Origin: Nostoc sp. NIES-3756
GTDB lineage: Bacteria; Cyanobacteriota; Cyanobacteriia; Cyanobacteriales; Nostocaceae
Length of the DNA stretch: 64,000 nucleotides
NCBI RefSeq assembly: GCF_001548375.1
Contig: NZ_AP017295.1
Span: 186,001 to 250,000 of the forward strand
Direction: 5' to 3'
This document shows, one piece after another, positions 48,019-56,445 of this stretch. The notes beneath the pieces are model-generated. The model was given only the letters and a program-made list of their open reading frames with translations, was not told the origin of the DNA and searched no databases. Within the stretch, counting starts at the first letter, position 1, and the number at the start of each line of letters is the position of its first letter. Both the position numbers and the translations under genes were made by a program.

Positions 48019-48055
48019 AAAAGGTAATGGGAAATATAAAATCTCATTACCTTTT
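48019..48055 (+). terminator. Hairpin after valS, probable terminator
   Basis: AAAAGGTAATG (48019-48029) and CATTACCTTTT (48045-48055) form a perfect 11-bp stem ending in a T run, 30 bases after the valS stop. Confidence 0.65.
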
Positions 48056-48135
48056 CAAACAGAAAGTTATTCAAAAATTAAAAGTTAACAACACTATATA
48101 AAATTAAAATCTCAAATGAACCCAAAAATAAGATC

Positions 48136-48576
48136 ATGCTATATCTAGCCCAGGTACATAAAAATGAATTTTTAGACCAGTACCAATTACGCTTATTAGC
48201 CCGTCAAGAAGCCGATTATCTCTGGACAATAATTCCTGAAGAAGCTTTTATCCTCTTGGGTAAAGGCAACACCATGAGCGAAAATTTGCTAGTTTTAGTC
48301 GAACTTTCTTCTAAAGGTGATATAGAGAAGGTAGATGATGCTAGTAAATGGGTACTAAGCATCATACAAACTTATCTTAGTACTGGTATGACTCCTGAAT
48401 TGTTGCAGCAAGAAGTAGAACGAGCAGAAGAATGGCGACAATCTCTAACTCTACAAAACCAAGACTTAGCACGCCGTACTTTAGAACTAGAGGCTCGTCG
48501 TGAGCAGATTCAAGCTTTAGAAGAAAGCCTTAAACGTAATAGAAATGGATATGAAGGAGATAATAATGAAGCTTAA
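48136..48576 (+). CDS. Conserved hypothetical protein with C-terminal coiled coil
   Basis: This 146-residue soluble protein starts MLYLAQVHKNEFLDQYQLRL. A compact N-terminal part (about 1-70, with EADYLWTIIPEEAFILLG) precedes an acidic helix and a coiled coil with heptad-like Leu/Gln (QNQDLARRTLELEARREQIQ). I recognise no enzyme motif. It appears to be a cyanobacterial orphan family, probably an adaptor. The region downstream (48577-48967) is very AT-rich with no gene or strong hairpin. Confidence 0.55.
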   Translation: MLYLAQVHKNEFLDQYQLRLLARQEADYLWTIIPEEAFILLGKGNTMSENLLVLVELSSKGDIEKVDDASKWVLSIIQTYLSTGMTPELLQQEVERAEEWRQSLTLQNQDLARRTLELEARREQIQALEESLKRNRNGYEGDNNEA

Positions 48577-48967
48577 ACTAAAAAAATAGTAAAGATTTTA
48601 AAGTTTATTATTACTAATTTCAATTTTAGTAAAAAACGTTATCTATCTAATATAATTAATTAACAGTTTTAAATAATTAATCAAGCTACGTTTCACAACA
48701 CATATTATTAAATCACCAAAATTGAGCATTAAAGACAAATCTTCAACCTAGAGATTTTCTCTAATTTGATTAACTTTGGCTTAGTACAAGTTTTGTGTTT
48801 GTCAATTTAAGTAGGTGAACATAAGAGAATATAAAATCTAGAGTGTGTTCTGCCATAGGCTAACTCACCGTCTATGATATCAAAATAGTACGTTGTGCTA
48901 TGTAACAACACACTCTACTTCTAATTCAAGTTTAACTAGTGTGAACTATATTTTTAAAGCTTTGTTT

Positions 48968-50533
48968 ATGGCAAATCAAACATTGAAAGAGCATTATAAA
49001 ATTCCTAATTGGTTGCTAACATTAGTGATTTTGTCATTAATTATAGGTGTATTTTTGAGGTTTTATCCCCTTGACCAAAAAGTCTACTCTTTTGATGAAA
49101 CCTTCTCATCTACCTATATCTATGGACAACACTCTCAAGCCTACAAAAATTTTGATGGCTCTGTTTTAAGTGCTGAGGAAATTAAAAAATATTTATCTAT
49201 TGACCCAAATAAATCTTTAAATCAGTCAATTACACAAGTAATTAACAAAGTTTATGTATTTCCTCCATTATATCCAATTTTAACAATAGTATGGTCATAT
49301 TTATTTAATAATTGGACTGATAACACCCTAGTTATTCAGAGAAGTTTAACTGCTTTATTTAGTGTAATTGCATTAGCGGCAACTTACTGGTTAGGGGTAG
49401 AGTTATTCACATCTAAAACTACTGCATTAGTGGCGGTGGTAATTTTAGCAACTTCACCCTTTCATTTGCAGTATGCTCAAATCATAAGACCTTACAGTAT
49501 TTTGATAGCTACTACTGTAATTGCCTGTGCATGTTTACTAAAAGCAATGCGCGTTAAAAATATATTTTGGTGGGTGATTTATGGATTAAGTGTTGTTATT
49601 GGTCTTTACTCTAATGTACTTTTTGGATTTGTTTTAGTAGCTCATACACTCTATGTCTTAATTGAAAGTAAATTAAGAAATTTAAAAAATATAATTCCTT
49701 TTTTATTAACATTAGGAATTAGTACACTAATGTTCTTACCTTGGTTATGGGCTTTTGTCAATTCTAGTATGCTGGGATATTCGGTTGGGCAAGTTGCTGA
49801 GGGAAGTTCTGCTTTAGCATTAATTAATGCTTGGATAAAAGGCATACAAAATCTTTTTTTAGATTTATACAATCCCTATTATTCTCCTAACTTTTTTAAG
49901 GCAGTGCAATGGTTCTTTGCTCCAATTATATTAGCGATCGCCGCAATCTCTGTTTATACCCTTTGCCAATATGCACCAAAAAAAGTTAGAAACTTTCTCT
50001 TAGCATTGGCAATTGCCGCAGGCGTTAGCTTGATGGTAAAAGACTTAATTAGTGGTAGTTCTATCACCAGCCGGATGCGTTACTTAATACCTTTTGCCCT
50101 AGCTATTGAACTCATAGTAGCCTACTTAATTGGTAGTTGGTTAACAGCTAGTCAAGCTTCACACAGGCGATGGGGACAATTTGCACTGTCAGTTTTCATT
50201 TTGTGCGGTATCAGTTCGTGTTTGGTAATTTCTATCTCTCCATCTTGGAATGCTTTTGGTAGCCCTAATTTCCCTAAAGTATCAAAAATAATTAGTTCAG
50301 CCAATAGCCCACTAGTTTTATGTACAAATTTAGATCGGGCATTATCCATGAGTTATTTAGTTGACTCAGACACTAAGTTTAAATTGATTCAAAATGATAT
50401 TACAATTCCCGATGGTTTTGATACTGTTTTTGTGCTAGAAGCATTACCAAAAACACTTAAAAAACTAGAAGCTAAATATACATTAGTTAAGACTTTCCCA
50501 CAGGCTAAACTGTTCGAGATTAAAAAGTCTTGA
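48968..50533 (+). CDS. GT39-like membrane glycosyltransferase
   Basis: From the ATG at 48968 the protein has 521 residues, beginning MANQTLKEHYKIPNWLLTL into the first transmembrane helix. A TTG 25 codons upstream is possible but unsupported. About eleven hydrophobic segments follow. The first loop contains YSFDETFSSTYIYGQ, with the Asp-Glu pair characteristic of GT39-type polyprenyl-phosphate sugar transferases, and SPFHLQYAQIIRPYSI is also typical. It presumably glycosylates a lipid or exopolymer on the periplasmic face. It is poorly similar to the GT39 gene at 19256-21163. Codon use is AT-rich like the surroundings. Confidence 0.75.
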   Translation: MANQTLKEHYKIPNWLLTLVILSLIIGVFLRFYPLDQKVYSFDETFSSTYIYGQHSQAYKNFDGSVLSAEEIKKYLSIDPNKSLNQSITQVINKVYVFPPLYPILTIVWSYLFNNWTDNTLVIQRSLTALFSVIALAATYWLGVELFTSKTTALVAVVILATSPFHLQYAQIIRPYSILIATTVIACACLLKAMRVKNIFWWVIYGLSVVIGLYSNVLFGFVLVAHTLYVLIESKLRNLKNIIPFLLTLGISTLMFLPWLWAFVNSSMLGYSVGQVAEGSSALALINAWIKGIQNLFLDLYNPYYSPNFFKAVQWFFAPIILAIAAISVYTLCQYAPKKVRNFLLALAIAAGVSLMVKDLISGSSITSRMRYLIPFALAIELIVAYLIGSWLTASQASHRRWGQFALSVFILCGISSCLVISISPSWNAFGSPNFPKVSKIISSANSPLVLCTNLDRALSMSYLVDSDTKFKLIQNDITIPDGFDTVFVLEALPKTLKKLEAKYTLVKTFPQAKLFEIKKS

Positions 50534-50657
50534 AAATTTGCGCCATTGCGTTATTTTATTGTCTAAAACTAGCGTGGGAAATGCCTACGATTGTTATACA
50601 TATTCGTGAGGAATAAAAAAGTTAAAATATTATTTATACTCCAACAGCGATATTACT

Positions 50658-51233
50658 ATGAATGCTTTAACAGTTAATCTGCAATCCGTCTTAGAACTAA
50701 CAGATGAGCAGTTTTTTCAGTTATGTCGAGCAAACAGCAACTTGAGGTTTGAACGTACCGCTAAGGGAGAATTAATTATTATGCCACCCACAGGGGGAGA
50801 CACAGGGAATCGTAATGGTAAGATAACTCAACAATTATTTAACTGGACTGATGCGGATGGTACTGGTATCGCTTTTGATTCCTCGACTTGTTTCAAATTG
50901 CCCAATGGTGCAGATCGTTCTCCTGATGCAGCTTGGATAAAGTTGGCACGATGGAATATCTTAACAGAAGAACAAAAAGAAAAGTTTCCCCCTATCTGTC
51001 CTGATTTTGTGATTGAGTTACTTTCACCAACTGATAATTTAAAAGTCACTCAAGAAAAAATGAAAGAATATATAGATAACGGTATACAGTTAGGTTTTTT
51101 AATTAATCGTAAATTACGCCAAGTAATGATTTATAGGCAAGGTAGAGAGGTTGAAATTTTAGAATCACCTACTACAGTCTCAGGAGAAGAAGTTTTAAAT
51201 GGGTTTGTGCTGAACTTGGAACCAATTTGGTAA
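50658..51233 (+). CDS. Uma2 family (DUF820) putative restriction endonuclease-fold protein
   Basis: This 191-residue protein matches the Uma2/DUF820 family, which is highly expanded in cyanobacteria. Visible blocks are LTDEQFFQLCRANSNLRFERT, LIIMPPTGGDTGNRNGKI, SSTCFKLPNGADRSPDAAWI, CPDFVIELLSPTDNLKVTQEKMKEY and GFLINRKLRQVMIYR (parts shown). The PD-(D/E)XK-like residues are Asp in SPDAAW and Glu in FVIELLSP. Biological role unknown; many copies per genome suggest a mobile or accessory function. No partner gene is adjacent. Confidence 0.9.
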   Translation: MNALTVNLQSVLELTDEQFFQLCRANSNLRFERTAKGELIIMPPTGGDTGNRNGKITQQLFNWTDADGTGIAFDSSTCFKLPNGADRSPDAAWIKLARWNILTEEQKEKFPPICPDFVIELLSPTDNLKVTQEKMKEYIDNGIQLGFLINRKLRQVMIYRQGREVEILESPTTVSGEEVLNGFVLNLEPIW

Positions 51234-51270
51234 TGAATGATGGTTTTATAACTAAAATAACAGTCCAAAT

Positions 51271-51762
51271 TTAACTAATTCGTAATCCCATAATTAGTAA
51301 ATCACGTTCTATGCCATCCAAGTCTGCAACTTGGGGTAAATGTCCCCATTGTTGAAACCCAAAAGCTTCAAACAGCTTTAAACTAGGTTGATTGTGAGCA
51401 AAAATAAATCCTAATAGAGTTTTTAAACCTAAATTTGGGCTTTCTTGAATTGCTTTAGCTAGCAATTGTTTACCTAACCCGCAACGGTGGAAATCTGGCG
51501 CGATGTAAATACTGAGTTCAGCTGTTGAAATATAAGCTGGCCTGCCGTAAAATGCTTGGAAACTCAACCACCCGGCAATTACTCCCTCTTGTTCAATTAC
51601 CCAAAGGGGACGTTGAGTAGGCGATCGCCCACCAAACCAAGCCAAACGACTTTCCACAGATACTGGTTCCAAATCAGCAGTTGCCATGCGGCTAGGAACA
51701 GCAGCATTATAAATAGCTACAATAGCAGGTAAATCAGTTGCAATTGCATGACGAATGGCCAT
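51271..51762 (-). CDS. GNAT acetyltransferase, phosphinothricin-acetyltransferase-like
   Basis: This 163-residue protein belongs to the PAT/BAR-like GNAT group: MAIRHAIATDLPAIVAIYNAAV, RPLWVIEQEGVIAGWLSFQAFYGRPAY, SIYIAPDFHRCGLGKQLL (acetyl-CoA motif A), GFIFAHNQPSLKLFEAFGF. Such enzymes acetylate phosphinothricin or methionine-sulfoximine-like amines, but resistance function cannot be assumed. It is convergent with the Uma2 gene. Confidence 0.85.
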   Translation of the reverse strand: MAIRHAIATDLPAIVAIYNAAVPSRMATADLEPVSVESRLAWFGGRSPTQRPLWVIEQEGVIAGWLSFQAFYGRPAYISTAELSIYIAPDFHRCGLGKQLLAKAIQESPNLGLKTLLGFIFAHNQPSLKLFEAFGFQQWGHLPQVADLDGIERDLLIMGLRIS

Positions 51763-52149
51763 GACTATCCGTTGGCAAATAATTTTGAGAAAATACTTAC
51801 AAATAATATAGCTTTAATAACGATAATTCTATACCTTGAACATTAATTTTTATAGGTTGGTTATCAGTTATTAACATACTTTCAATCGAAAAAAAGTCCA
51901 AATATTACTTTTTGAAATTTACTGGTTTTAATTGCTTTTTATATATTTTCTAGATAAATATACTTAATGTTCTTACCAGTTGATGTAAATATATTTGATG
52001 TACTTCCCCCCTCCATAGCTTTATTTTTTGTAAATAGCCTTCCTTAAGAATTAGAACATTAAAAAGATGATTTTCCAGCTAGAGACAGAGTATATCTATA
52101 TTAACTTTCATTAATATAGGGAAATAATGAACAGTTAAAATTAATTACT
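51763..52149. other. AT-rich gap, nothing recognised
   Basis: These 387 bases between divergent genes have no open frame of interest, repeat or strong hairpin; they presumably hold two promoters. Confidence 0.5.
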
Positions 52150-53067
52150 ATGACTAATAATCTATCTAAAGATATCCATCAAGAAGGAGATAAAGAAGTA
52201 GCAAATACTTCCATAGAATTAGAAATCTATCAATTTATAAATAAATTAAAATCGGGAGTTTGGTTAATTGGTATTCCCTCTTGGATGTTTGGGATTACAG
52301 ACAGAAGTATGTCTGCATTTGCTGACAGCTATTTATCTGCACAAGAAATTTTTCAGCTTTTGACGACAACTTTCTTCTTTATCAGTTGGATTTATTTAAA
52401 ACCAGAAACTAAACCTAATGAAGACACAGGTTTATTATGTACTAATTCAACAGGTAAGTTTGAGCTTAAAAAACGGCACATGATTAGCCAGGAGTATATT
52501 TTACCCTTCCCTTATCTTTGCCAAATTTACCATCTACTAAATCTTAAGCATCTAGAAACTATTCACAAATTTAGTTTAAATAACTTGCGAGTTTTGAGTG
52601 TTAGTGAGTTTCAACCAACAAGATTTGGTGGAGTTATCAAATTTAGTACACTTCTAGATTCGCCCATCAATGCTTTGAGAATTTGGCGACAACCTATAGT
52701 AGAAGTGGATTTAATATTGCATACTCCTTATACTGTTGAGTTGAATATTCCTGTTTATGACAATAAAAGAATCACTGTTATATTTTATGCCTTTCCTTTA
52801 AATGAGAGGGAACACCATTTATTTATTGAAATTTACAGTGACTTAGGCTGGCCTAAACCACTGCTGCAAGTTTTATTACACTTTGCTTCTTGTTTGACTT
52901 TGTTTGAAGACTTGCCTTATCTACGCAATCTGGCTGAGGTCAATATAGAACGTTTATTCAAATTGAGCAGATTTTCTAAGCAAGCAAATATGCAGCTTTT
53001 TAGAAGATTTGTAGAACTATATGGTTCAAGTGGTGACAGAGTTAAATTGTTGGAAGGTAGTAATTAA
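52150..53067 (+). CDS. Hypothetical protein with one hydrophobic hairpin
   Basis: This 305-residue protein is not recognised. The N-terminus (MTNNLSKDIHQEGDKEVAN) is polar; a hydrophobic pair lies at about 35-85 (VWLIGIPSWMFGI, LLTTTFFFISWIYL), followed by a soluble region with mixed beta strands (VEVDLILHTPYTVELNIPVY) and an alpha-helical C-terminus (FRRFVELYGSSGD). No catalytic motif is visible. It is AT-rich like its flanks. The start ATGACTAAT matches the STRR heptamer frame. Downstream it converges on the ABC ATPase gene. Confidence 0.55.
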   Translation: MTNNLSKDIHQEGDKEVANTSIELEIYQFINKLKSGVWLIGIPSWMFGITDRSMSAFADSYLSAQEIFQLLTTTFFFISWIYLKPETKPNEDTGLLCTNSTGKFELKKRHMISQEYILPFPYLCQIYHLLNLKHLETIHKFSLNNLRVLSVSEFQPTRFGGVIKFSTLLDSPINALRIWRQPIVEVDLILHTPYTVELNIPVYDNKRITVIFYAFPLNEREHHLFIEIYSDLGWPKPLLQVLLHFASCLTLFEDLPYLRNLAEVNIERLFKLSRFSKQANMQLFRRFVELYGSSGDRVKLLEGSN

Positions 53068-53122
53068 AATTAGTGTAAATTAAGAGTCAGACAAGTTTAG
53101 CTAACTCTTAATTTTGATTGTA

Positions 53123-54772
53123 TTAAGCTCTGGCAAGTAGAGGTGCAGCAGCTAACAGAGTTTGAGTATATGGATGTTGTGGATTAGCGAAAATCTGTTT
53201 AGTGGGGCCAAGTTCGACAATTTTACCGCCGTGCATGACAGCAATGCGATCGCACAAAAACCTCGCCAACCACAAATCATGAGTAATAAACAAGTAAGTT
53301 AACTCAAATTCTTCTTTCAATTGCAGCATCAAATCCAGCACTTGCGACTGGACACTAGCATCCAACATACTCACAGGTTCATCACAGATTAACATTTTAG
53401 GACGAGTAATCAAAGCACGGGCGATCGCCACCCTTTGCTGTTGTCCTCCAGATAAATCAGATGGGTAGCGCTGGTAATAAACTTCCGGTGGTGTTAAGCC
53501 TACCTTTTGCAACATCCACAAAACTTGTTCCTTAGCCTTAGCCGCATCAGCAAGATGGTGTATTAATAGGGGGTCAGCAATACTTTCTCCTACCGTCATC
53601 GCGGGGTTAAGACAAGCATGGGGGTCTTGAAATACCATTTGAATTTGTCGCCGGGAAGCGCGAATTTGTTGAGGTGACAACTGAGTTAAATCCTGACCTA
53701 AAAACTCAACTTTGCCAGATGTAGGACGAATCAATTGTAAAATCGTCCGTGAAAGCGTACTTTTACCACATCCAGATTCACCCACTAACCCCAAAATTTC
53801 CCCAGGATATAGTTCTAGGTTAATGCCATCTACAGCCTTAATTGTCTGACTTTCCGCCTTAAACAATCGTTCGATAAAACTAGGCTCAATAGTATAGTAC
53901 TGCTTCAGTTCCGTAATTCGCAAAATTGGAGTTTGAGTTGTTTTCCCACTTTCCATTAACTCCCCACTCCCCTCATCTACTGCTTGAATATGTAAAGCTG
54001 CTTGTAACAGCGATCGCGTATATTCATGTTGGGGGTTTCTAAATACAGATTCAGTAGCACCCATTTCTACCATCTTGCCGTTATACATCACACCGATGCG
54101 GCTACAATACTCAGCCACCATTGCCAAATCATGAGAAATGAGCAACAGCGCCATATTTTCTTCACTACACAGGCGAGTTAACTCTTGTAATATCTGAGCA
54201 GAAACCGTGACATCTAAGCTGGTGGTGGGTTCATCGGCGACGATTAACTTGGGGTTGAGGAGGAGAGCCAGAGCGATCGCTACCCTTTGCCGCATCCCAC
54301 CGCTAAACTCATGAGGGTACTGATTCCAACGGCTAGCAGGAATTTTCACCTTCTCCAAAGTCGCCAGTGCCTTTTCCTTAGCTTCCTTGGCGGATAATTC
54401 TGGTGAGTGCGCTTGTAGAGTTTCAATACAATGATTGCCAATCGTCATCAACGGGTCAAGCCGCGTCATTGGGTCTTGGAAAATTAATGCTACAGCCTCT
54501 CCCCGAAACTTCCGCAACTGAGGCGCAGTTAAATCAAATACCGACTCCCCCTGAAATAATACTCGTCCCTCCACCCGACTAGAAGCTGGTAATAAACGCA
54601 TTACCGCCCGACCCAAGGTAGATTTACCACAACCAGATTCACCTACTAATCCCATTCTTTCCCCTGGTTGTAAGGTAAAAGATACATCATCAACTGCCCA
54701 CCGTAGTTCTTCCCCACTACGCTGTGGATAGGCGATACGCAAATTTTCTATACAAAATAAATCTTTACTCAT
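53123..54772 (-). CDS. Fused oligopeptide-type ABC transporter ATPase (DppD-DppF/YejF-like)
   Basis: This 549-residue protein has two complete ABC domains. The first (about 5-265) has GESGCGKST, FQDPMTRLDP, FSGGMRQRVAIA, LIVADEPTTSLD and LISHDL; the second (about 290-545) has GESGCGKST, FQDPHACLNP, LSGGQQQRVAIA, MLICDEPVSMLD and FITHDL. Both end in oligopeptide-specific OppD_C-like tails (VEMGATESVFRNPQHEYTRSL, VELGPTKQIFANPQHPYTQTL). It energises a peptide, nickel or similar importer, but no permease or binding protein gene is nearby, so it is an orphan subunit. The linker at about 266-280 (GSGELMES) is encoded by repeat-like GGGGAGTGGGGAG DNA. Confidence 0.92.
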   Translation of the reverse strand: MSKDLFCIENLRIAYPQRSGEELRWAVDDVSFTLQPGERMGLVGESGCGKSTLGRAVMRLLPASSRVEGRVLFQGESVFDLTAPQLRKFRGEAVALIFQDPMTRLDPLMTIGNHCIETLQAHSPELSAKEAKEKALATLEKVKIPASRWNQYPHEFSGGMRQRVAIALALLLNPKLIVADEPTTSLDVTVSAQILQELTRLCSEENMALLLISHDLAMVAEYCSRIGVMYNGKMVEMGATESVFRNPQHEYTRSLLQAALHIQAVDEGSGELMESGKTTQTPILRITELKQYYTIEPSFIERLFKAESQTIKAVDGINLELYPGEILGLVGESGCGKSTLSRTILQLIRPTSGKVEFLGQDLTQLSPQQIRASRRQIQMVFQDPHACLNPAMTVGESIADPLLIHHLADAAKAKEQVLWMLQKVGLTPPEVYYQRYPSDLSGGQQQRVAIARALITRPKMLICDEPVSMLDASVQSQVLDLMLQLKEEFELTYLFITHDLWLARFLCDRIAVMHGGKIVELGPTKQIFANPQHPYTQTLLAAAPLLARA

Positions 54773-54888
54773 AATAGTTATTAGCCCAAAGCCACGAGCT
54801 GGGATATTTTTAAATTTAAGCTAGTGTATCAAATTCTTTAAAGTAGCTGTTCGAGGCGAGTAAAATTGTGAGCATAAGTGATGCCACC

Positions 54889-55107
54889 TTACAAATGAGT
54901 ATTGGGATTTTTAATAACTAATCCTTCGCTAGACGCTGTTAGATTTAACTGGTTATCTGTCGAGATGAGAGTGACAGATAACAAAGCGTTAGCAATGGCT
55001 AGTTCATTGACAGCCAAAGCAACCGCAAGTTGAATAGCATCATAACCACGTAAACCGTGAGTTTGTGCCAAAAAATTACTTGGGAAACAATTACTCAAGG
55101 CGATCGC
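54889..55107 (-). pseudogene. C-terminal remnant of a PIN-domain (VapC-type) toxin
   Basis: The readable frame has no ATG and is closed upstream by TGA at 55108-55110. It contains LAQTHGLRGYDAIQLAVALA and VTLISTDNQLNLTASSEGL, the last two conserved blocks of PIN ribonucleases (the Asp in GYDAIQLA and in STDNQL are active-site acids). The N-terminal half with the first catalytic Asp and any antitoxin are missing. It is therefore a decayed type II toxin fragment next to the start of the following gene. Confidence 0.7.
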
Positions 55108-55150
55108 TCAGTTAGAGTTAAGTAACAATTTGGTAGTGTAGGAGAAGAAC

Positions 55151-55537
55151 GTGAAAATAGCGATCGTCAAAACATTCATCACATCATTAGGACTGTTAGC
55201 TTTATTAACCCCTACTCAAGCCTCTGCCCAACTTGTACCACAACCTTGGGTTTCAGTTGGCAGCAAAGATGGCGATGTCACCTATGCTGTGGGCGCTAGG
55301 GCTTTAGATTTTGGTGTAGAGTTAGGCGTGGGAACAGATGGCGCTACTGGTGTAGATGTGTTGAAATTTATCCGTTTACCAGTAATTTCTCCATATGTTG
55401 GTTTGGGATATTATTCAGAAGATGAAGGAGTGGCTTTTTCTGGTGGGGTGCAGGTAGGGGCTACTGATAACGTTTTCGTGGGCGCTGGTTATAATTCTGT
55501 GCGTGGTATTAACGGACAATTGGGTATTAGATTTTAA
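55151..55537 (+). CDS. Small secreted/outer-membrane-like beta protein, hypothetical
   Basis: This 128-residue protein has a signal peptide (MKIAIVKTFITSLGLLALL..ASA) and a mature part of alternating polar and hydrophobic strands with many glycines (VGLGYYSEDEGVAFSGGVQVG, VFVGAGYNSVRGINGQLGIRF) ending in Phe, a typical outer-membrane barrel C-terminus. With about 100 mature residues it is too short for a conventional eight-stranded barrel unless it oligomerises. A GAGAAG sequence lies about eight bases before the ATG. Function unknown. Confidence 0.65.
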   Translation: MKIAIVKTFITSLGLLALLTPTQASAQLVPQPWVSVGSKDGDVTYAVGARALDFGVELGVGTDGATGVDVLKFIRLPVISPYVGLGYYSEDEGVAFSGGVQVGATDNVFVGAGYNSVRGINGQLGIRF

Positions 55538-55594
55538 GGTTAATGCGTAATAGTCTGCAACAAGGCTTGCGCCTACGTATTTCGTAATTTACAA

Positions 55595-55624
55595 GAACCC
55601 CAGTTTTTCTAAAAATTGGGGTTC
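55595..55624. terminator. Bidirectional hairpin between convergent genes
   Basis: GAACCCCAGTTTTT..AAAAATTGGGGTTC is a long near-perfect stem (GAACCCCA/TGGGGTTC plus A/T pairs) between the barrel-like gene and the HMA gene. Only weak U-tracts follow. Confidence 0.65.
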
Positions 55625-55638
55625 AATGTATTAATAAT

Positions 55639-55833
55639 TTACTCCGCAGGATAACCAGCAGCAGCTAACGCATCTTTGATAGATGTTTCTGATGCTTGTG
55701 TTTCTACATTAACTAGCTTTGTCTGAGGATCAGCCTGGACGATCGCATCAGCATCAACTGTCTTTACTGCATTTGTAATATTATTGGCACAAGCGGAACA
55801 AGCCATGTTAGGAACTGTGAGTTGAATTGTCAT
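55639..55833 (-). CDS. Heavy-metal-associated (HMA) domain protein, copper-chaperone-like
   Basis: This 64-residue single HMA domain (MTIQLTVPNMACSACANNIT) has the metal-binding MxCxxC motif at about 10-15 and the family end SIKDALAAAGYPAE. It resembles Atx1/CopZ-type copper chaperones, which pass Cu(I) to P-type ATPases in the cytosol and, in cyanobacteria, to the thylakoid CtaA/PacS route. No ATPase is adjacent. The promoter region holds a MerR-type inverted repeat, consistent with metal-dependent expression. Confidence 0.9.
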   Translation of the reverse strand: MTIQLTVPNMACSACANNITNAVKTVDADAIVQADPQTKLVNVETQASETSIKDALAAAGYPAE

Positions 55834-55908
55834 AGATTTACGATGTGAATGGAGAAAACTATCAAGACTCAGCTTGACAACTGAGGCGAATGCCTGAAAC
55901 TATCCTAA

Positions 55909-55930
55909 ACTCTCCACCTGAGTAGAGAGT
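55909..55930 (-). promoter_or_regulatory. MerR-family-type operator/promoter of the HMA gene
   Basis: ACTCTC-N10-GAGAGT is an inverted repeat placed between a -35-like TAGACT and a -10-like TAGGAT separated by 20 bases on the reverse strand. The 19-20-base spacer with a dyad in it is the hallmark of MerR-type activated promoters. It lies about 76 bases upstream of the HMA start. The rest of the gap (55834-56445) holds STRR-like heptamers at about 56135-56173 and a small CCCCC..GGGG hairpin near 56184-56205, but no gene. Confidence 0.6.
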
Positions 55931-56445
55931 CTAGCGGATTTTACAAGTTTTCTACTAAATTTCCCATTTGCTGATAACCGGGCAATTCCTATGCCAATTT
56001 TTTACGGAAATTAACAGTTCCCGTTTCCTGGTGCTTCACTTTAACGCAGAAGCACGCAGAGGTGTAAGAGATGAGGGAGATTGGGAGATGGGGAAGAAAA
56101 GGAAAATAGTTAGTAACTGTGGACTGTTGACTATGGACTAATGACTAATGACCAACAACTAATGACCAACAATAAAATAAAAAGCCCCCAGACAATTCCA
56201 GGGGTGTTAAGTATGCCATCAACTCTATTCCTAAACATAGAGAATGCCATTAACTGAACTTTAGTGCATCCGCATAAATGCAAAAATCGCATAATTTTGA
56301 TGATTATTTTGCAACTAAGTATGATTTCGACCACGAAAAATGTATGCTGTGGATACTTTAAATGCCAACCTCCACGGCTAAAACAGGCGTAAACTCAAGA
56401 AAATCCTAGATACGTAATTCCGGAAATCAAAATAGTTACATTAAC

